NCBI RefSeq assembly: GCF_964340395.1
Contig: NW_027554288.1
Location: 1 to 40,000 of the forward strand
DNA from: Glandiceps talaboti
Lineage: Eukaryota > Hemichordata > Enteropneusta > Spengelidae
Direction: 5' to 3'
Length of the DNA: 40,000 nucleotides
Position numbers and translations under genes: made by a program. The notes beneath the pieces are model-generated. The model was not told where the DNA came from. It was given only the letters and a program-made list of their open reading frames with translations, and ran no database searches. This document shows, piece by piece, positions 35,095 to 40,000 of the stretch (position 1 is its first letter; each line of letters starts with the position of its first letter).

Positions 35095-37389
35095 GTAGTA
35101 CACACACACTCACACGAACTAATCCTAATGATGCTTACATTATCTCCAAAATAAACAGGATAGCTGAAAATCACGATAGTGTGCCATATACATGTACATG
35201 TTTACAAAAAGTAAATTTGTCATTGACGTCAATTCTAGCCGTCTTCTTTGCCTGAAACCAAGTTATGAACACATCAAGTATGTATATATTCTCTGTGTCT
35301 TGCACAACGACCAATCCCGCCTCTCTCTGATCTTGGGTGACGATAATTGACATCTTACTCATCCTGATTGCAAGTTCCGACTGACTGTTCTAAACTTTGA
35401 CTGCACAGTTTATAACATGTTACAACGTTGTAGCATCATTTCACATCAATTTCTATACACAACCACCCTTGGTTACGCGATCCATTGCTATGATGAAGTG
35501 TTGATAGATTGAACTAACTGTCAGTGGCTCACGTCTGTAGCCTCTGGTCGTACGATCGTGGCGTTGACTATCATAAAATTTCAAAGATATCCATGGCCAA
35601 TAAAGTAGGAAGTGTGCCATATGTCGAAAGAAGAACAGTTGCCCTACGATTATCCATTTATGAGCATTGTTCTAATTTACAACACAGTATTTGTAAAATA
35701 CAAACTACCTCGAAGTATATAAACTACGAGTTTATATTGTCTTGATTCTGTATCATACAGTAATTGTTAGTATCGCATTTCGTTTGAAAATATTTTGAAT
35801 ATGTAACAATAAAATGTTAACAGTGTAGCAACAACTTCAACTAAGTAAAGGAGTCTGATGTTCGGTATTGGGTATTTTTACTCGTGATCGCCTGTATTGA
35901 TCTTTCTTCAACTGTATAATTAAAAAAAATCAGATGATCATGAAATGCTAAATTGTTGTCTGACGTACTTCAATTTATTAGAGTCACCCTATTCTTTCTT
36001 TCTGTTTTTCATTATCCGGCGGACCCAAAGTTTCAACCCCCCCCCCCCCCCGGCAACAACAACAAAAACATCAAGGAGGAAAAGAGAAGAGTAGCAACTA
36101 CATGATGATGACTTTTTTAATCGACCGACCGACCCATATTTGTAATGGTACAGTAATGAGAAACAGAAAAAATAGGGCCACTCTTAGGCGCATGTAGTTG
36201 CTGTTAGGAAGGACATATGACACAACAAACTGTCATATCATGTAGCATTGTGATAAAGAGTAAAAATTGACTCCTCAATCGGAATCTGAAATAATGGTGT
36301 GCAATAACTTTAGGTATCTGGACTCCGTACTCTAAGGAGGCACTAGTTGAAGATGTGTCGGATCGGAGCACGATTTCCGAGCCGTGATAAATATGAAGGC
36401 ACCTTTCGTGAGGTTTTTATTTCAGGTAGAACGTCTACCATTTGCATATTTGAATAGTATCTATGCCTCACTATCACACATTTTATACGTGAATTTTATT
36501 GCTATATAATGTGCTAGCTGCAGTGGAGCATAGATGAGTGGAGGGAGGGTAAAAAAGGGTGTCCAAAACATCTATTGTTTTAGTGGCGTGTCGGTCGGAG
36601 TTGGTACAATAAGTCGACTTCCGTAGCACTCTCTCGCTACCGCTGTAACAGCTGCTAAACAAGACAATGGTATAACATTGCAATGATTCGATAGAACGTC
36701 ATTTCCCTCCTCGGACCGTAATCATAGTTACGGAGTTCAGTATATAACCCATTTGCGTTACATTTTCATGGTGTTGGTGAGAGTCAAAACCATTCCATAC
36801 AAAGTGTCACTAAAATAGACGTTGCATGCCGTTCACAGCGTCCCTTTCAGGCCAATGACGCTAATCTAGTTGCCTCCACAGCCGGTAACCTAGCTATGAT
36901 CACGAACACTCCCGATCTTGTGCAGTGGAAAATTGAAAATAGTGATACTGCTTCACGTTGTCTTTGGTATATTTTGACAGTAAAACTTGAAATTGATATG
37001 TATATGTTAGGCATTTGATTTACTGATAGTAGATAAGGTGATGTTTGCGGGGCGGAGTAGCCACTAATGTGAGAACCTGGGATTGAAAGCCGGGGCTTTA
37101 AATCGTTTTATAATGTGAACATAAAATTTTTCGATCAGCTAAAACAATTAGCCTGCAATACTTTGAGATATTCGATATTTGTATGTTTTTTACATGCATG
37201 ATACTTGAAAACCGTCATCTAATACATCGCCGTTGGGTACAAGGCTGTAGGCTGTACTGTAACGTTTTATCCGATTGCACTGGTCAAAATCAGGGGTCAA
37301 AATCAACGTGCATAAGTCCGGGTTGAAATTGGCGATTTACATGCAAGGAGGTATTTTTTACTTTTTATTGGTTATAACCAAATTTACCG
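35095..37389. other. No recognisable gene
   Basis: It contains a C run near 36038 followed by short CAA repeats, and a small palindrome CCGTAATCATAGTTACGG near 36716. Short open frames at 35.2-35.7 and 36.5-36.7 kb show no domain. Confidence 0.45.
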
Positions 37390-37690
37390 AGTTTGATTGG
37401 TTTTGTACAACAACACAGCTGAGAGATCTCATCTAACATTGTTGAACAAAGAGTTACTAACAACTCAAAGTGCTTTGAAATTGACAACTGTAAAACTGCT
37501 CAATACAAACAGTCATTCTTTGTAAAAACACTAGTAGACTGGAACCATCTGGACAATAGTACTGTGTGCGCTAAGTTTTGTGACGCCTTTAAAATGGCAG
37601 TCACTGTCAAAAACTATTCTGACTAATTACTCTCCCCCGGTGTGTTATTCCTTACCCAGGACCTACACCTATACAGATACAGATACAGAT
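37390..37690 (+). mobile_element. LINE 3' end with (ACAGAT)n tail
   Basis: The plus-strand translation reads NIVEQRVTNNSKCFEID, then CKTAQYKQSFFVKTLVDWNH, LDNSTV and CDAFKMAV. This matches the C-terminal end of jockey-like LINE ORF2 (Q-x-NSFF-x-KT-x-x-DWN-x-L and DAFK). The untranslated end CTCTCCCCCGGTG follows and closes with ACAGAT units (37672-37690), a microsatellite tail typical of this group. It is severely 5' truncated. Confidence 0.8.
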
Positions 37691-37734
37691 CATGTCACGT
37701 CAGTGACTACATGGAGGCCTACTAGTTATGTCTC

Positions 37735-37800
37735 ATTTGCATATGTAAAGACACTCTTCTGTAACCAACATACCTGTCGATCTTCTTTACATATGCAAAT
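37735..37800. repeat. 66-bp hairpin with 17-bp perfect arms
   Basis: ATTTGCATATGTAAAGA and TCTTTACATATGCAAAT enclose 32 bases. Each outer arm contains the octamer ATTTGCAT or its complement, an Oct/POU recognition word. No flanking duplication is present. It may be a small element or a paired regulatory site. Confidence 0.65.
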
Positions 37801-38207
37801 CCTTTACATAAACATTCAGGAATGAAACCATATAAAACACACATAGCGTTAGAGTTCATGTCATTTTGTTTCATTTCAATTTATTAGTGGAAAAATAAAT
37901 GATATTCAAAAAATCTTGTAACCAAATGATGGAACGTACCATGAAGCTTCATAATGAGCAAAAAAGGCCAAAATTCACCAACGAACCTGCATCTCATCCT
38001 TAAACGTTTTACACAATTTCTATAATAGTCTACAAAAGCTCTATAAAACATTTTTGTAAGGGTAGCTGGTTTTCGTCTGAAAGTATTTGAGTACTTACCT
38101 TATCAACTTGACAAGTTACAATCAAATATTCTATGATGTCATATTGGGATTGGTGTACACGTCACAAAGCAGATAAATAAGATATTAGTCATCTAAAATC
38201 AACTTAC
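37801..38207. other. Likely intron downstream of the ankyrin exon
   Basis: Minus-strand sequence after the splice donor at 38207. No further ankyrin exon appears here or elsewhere in the window. Confidence 0.5.
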
Positions 38208-38306
38208 GTTATCAACTTCATTTACTTCAGCCCCAGCTTCCAGCAACAATTTACAGATATCCAAATGCCCTTTCTCAGCTCCATAATGTAGACTTGTCTT
38301 CTCAAA
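38208..38306 (-). CDS. Internal exon coding for one ankyrin repeat
   Basis: The minus strand carries 33 codons bounded by an acceptor TTAATTATAG and a donor GTAAGTT. The peptide begins FEKTSLHYGAEKGHLDIC and ends KLLLEAGAEVNEVDN. It follows the ankyrin-repeat consensus: T-x-LH at 4-7, GAEKGHLDI at the first helix turn and loop, KLLLEAGAEVN for the second helix and beta-hairpin start. Ser replaces the usual Pro of TPLH and Gly the first Ala of AA. The exon is exactly 99 bp, phase 0 on both sides, so one 33-residue repeat equals one exon, as in many ankyrin-repeat genes. The protein would bind partners through a stack of such repeats; which gene this is cannot be told from one repeat. A LINE fills the upstream intron. 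Confidence 0.85.
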
Positions 38307-38318
38307 CTATAATTAAAG

Positions 38319-40000
38319 GATAATAATGATGATAATAATGATATTTATTTTTCTATACCGTAAATCCATAAAATGCTCTAAATGGTTCACAAATCTAAAA
38401 AAAAGAAAGAAAAAGCTCTTGACACTAAAGCAACTCTTGAAACATTTTAAAAGATAATTAATTAAAAGCTTTGCGGAAAAGATGCGTTTTTAAACTTTTC
38501 TTAAACATACAACTGCCGGCGCCTGGGACCCTATTTTGCATATGACTGACTGTATGTTTGGAGGTGGAGAACTCGTGATGACTCACTGACAAGTAATCAG
38601 TTTGACACTGGTCGATAATTGTTTAAAACATCCTGATCCAATGATGCTTTCTTCAGAATTGGGGTTACCATTGCCAGTTTCAGTCGATCGGGAAATTTCT
38701 CCATTGACAAGGAAAGATTAATAATGTTGAGAAAAACAGGGAGTAGTGAAGAAATGCAGGCTTTGACCAATTTAGTGGGCAGTGGATCCATAACACTCGA
38801 CTTGTTTGGGCAGTTCATCACAATGCGACGCACCTCATCAGCCATAACCGGCTCAAATTCGCCCTATTTAGTGTCCAAATCAGCGCCACAACTCTCGGGG
38901 GCAGTGATAACGTCAGTGTCGATTGCCGGAAATTCAAGCTGAATTTTCACAATTTTATCCGAAAAGAATTTAGCAAAAGCCTCAACCTTCTCGGACGGGG
39001 TTGTATCCGATAAGGGATCAGCACGAATGTCCAAACCTACTAAATTCGATACGCTGCGAAACAGATGTCTCGAATCAGATGTACTCTCCTCAATCATATC
39101 ATGCCCGTGTAGAATTCCATTTTCGCATCATAGAGTTCACCTTGTCTCTCTCATTCATAAATATATGACGGTGTATCTAAGACCAGAATCTCTCCACAAC
39201 TTTTCTTATTGTCTCCACACTTTCTTTGCAACCCGGATGTTGTCATCATCCCATGGAGCGTCAGTTTTATGTGTGATAACACGGGTCTTCACTGAGGCAT
39301 GTTTGTCAACAATGCTCTCCATGGACGTTGTGTATTCAGATACAAGGTGATTAAGGTCGTCAATAGTAGCTGTCTCTGAGACAAATCGGTCAATGTCGGC
39401 TGACAGGTTATCAAGTTTTATTTTTCCGAATCTGATGATACGATATTTCTTTGTAACTTACTCTAGTTGGTCTGGATATATTGATGACGAAGAATACTGG
39501 ATAGTGATCAGGAAAACACATCTCTATTGGCCGTACATTGGCTAACAGGTCAGCATCGATAGAACGAGCAATGATCATGTCCAGTGTATGGCCTTTGCGA
39601 TGTGTTGCACCATTGACCACATTACTGGGACAAGCCATTAGCCAAGCAAGTGGACTTGTTATCAAAGAGTACCAATATTTACACATGTGATGATGGGCTC
39701 TTACATAACACAAGTAAACAGCTGTAAAACCTCTACTCGGCCGTCTGCATGGACTGCAATTGAGGGAAACCTTATCTCCGTCTTATATCAGTTGTTATCA
39801 ATTTATTAGGCTATTATAAGTAACACTACAAACAGCTTTAGAGATGCAAACAACTTTTATGACACCCGTTTTCGCCAGGCAAGCCCGCGGGTTTGTTGTA
39901 CTTGGACCTCTAATGGTTTGTGACTGTCATGAGCTGGACTAGGTCGAATGAATTAAGTAGATCCAGGAAACGCTTACCCTCTGAGGACGATGGGTCACCC
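38319..40000 (-). mobile_element. Decayed CR1/L2-type LINE in the intron upstream of the ankyrin exon, cut by window end
   Basis: Reading downward from 40000 on the minus strand: endonuclease piece KRFLDLLNSFDLVQLMT, an interruption of about 300 bases, then THRKGHTLDMIIARSIDADL and FPDHYPVFFVIN (SDH-type motif, with Asp and His kept), YKEISYHQIRK, and linker pieces FRSVSNLVGLDIRA and EKVEAFAKFFSDKI. The reverse transcriptase starts with LPTKLVKACISSLLPVFL and TPILKKASLDQDVLNNYRPV. It then jumps to FKKSLKTHLFRKAFN and a stop near 38465, so most of the polymerase, including the YxDD box, is deleted. The 3' end is an ATT/ATC-rich tail at 38321-38350. Several frameshifts are present. Confidence 0.85.
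39613..39917. other. About 300 bp of foreign sequence inside the LINE endonuclease
   Basis: Endonuclease residues ending LVQLMT (above 39917) and starting ATHRKGHTLD (below 39613) should be nearly adjacent in the family, so the sequence between is extra. It contains AAACCCGCGGGCTTGCCTGG on the minus strand and no coding similarity. No clear target duplication was found. It is likely a short interspersed element of unknown family. Confidence 0.5.

Overview
This is nuclear DNA of an animal, most likely a marine invertebrate. It is AT-rich with no bacterial gene organisation. It has long perfect microsatellites, many decayed non-LTR retrotransposons of the jockey/CR1/L2 group, a tRNA-like SINE, a hAT-transposase fragment, several families of short inverted-repeat elements, and one clear spliced exon coding for a single ankyrin repeat. 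I cannot name the species. The mix of CR1/L2-like LINEs and a SINE with an ATT-rich tail would fit a hemichordate, cephalochordate or lophotrochozoan.

Layout. Positions 11-17686 are framed by two 259-bp inverted repeats that I read as identical base for base. Inside this frame I see no intact transposase or other long gene. It holds LINE fragments (8.9-10.4 kb minus, 12.0-12.5 kb plus, 12.7-13.8 kb minus), MITE-like elements, tiny hairpin insertions and long (TA)n and (CT)n tracts. From 17.7 to 23.9 kb there is a foldback MITE, then two large decayed minus-strand LINEs (18.9-20.7 and 20.9-23.9 kb), the second carrying a SINE. From 23.9 to 28.8 kb there are microsatellites, two pairs of duplicated gene-like fragments and a hAT/ZNF862-like transposase remnant. 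From 28.8 to 37.4 kb the DNA is gene-poor, with one unidentified frameshifted coding remnant at 33.6-34.2 kb and a 549-bp inverted-repeat element. From 37.4 kb to the end there is a LINE 3' end (plus), a 33-residue ankyrin exon (minus) and a long minus-strand LINE whose tail ends about a dozen bases from that exon's splice acceptor and which runs off the window.

The most unusual signal is a set of very short palindromic insertions (24-36 bp), each flanked by an exact 7-bp direct repeat. There are two sequence families: one starts CATAGAC-like and ends GTCTATG-like, the other starts CTCAGACC-like and ends GGTCTGAG-like. One copy lies inside a MITE whose relative elsewhere in the window still shows the empty site, and another lies inside a LINE reverse-transcriptase frame. 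The longer MITE family here has the same 7-bp duplications, so one transposition machinery may move all three. The 259-bp inverted repeats and these minimal hairpins are the best candidates for something undescribed.
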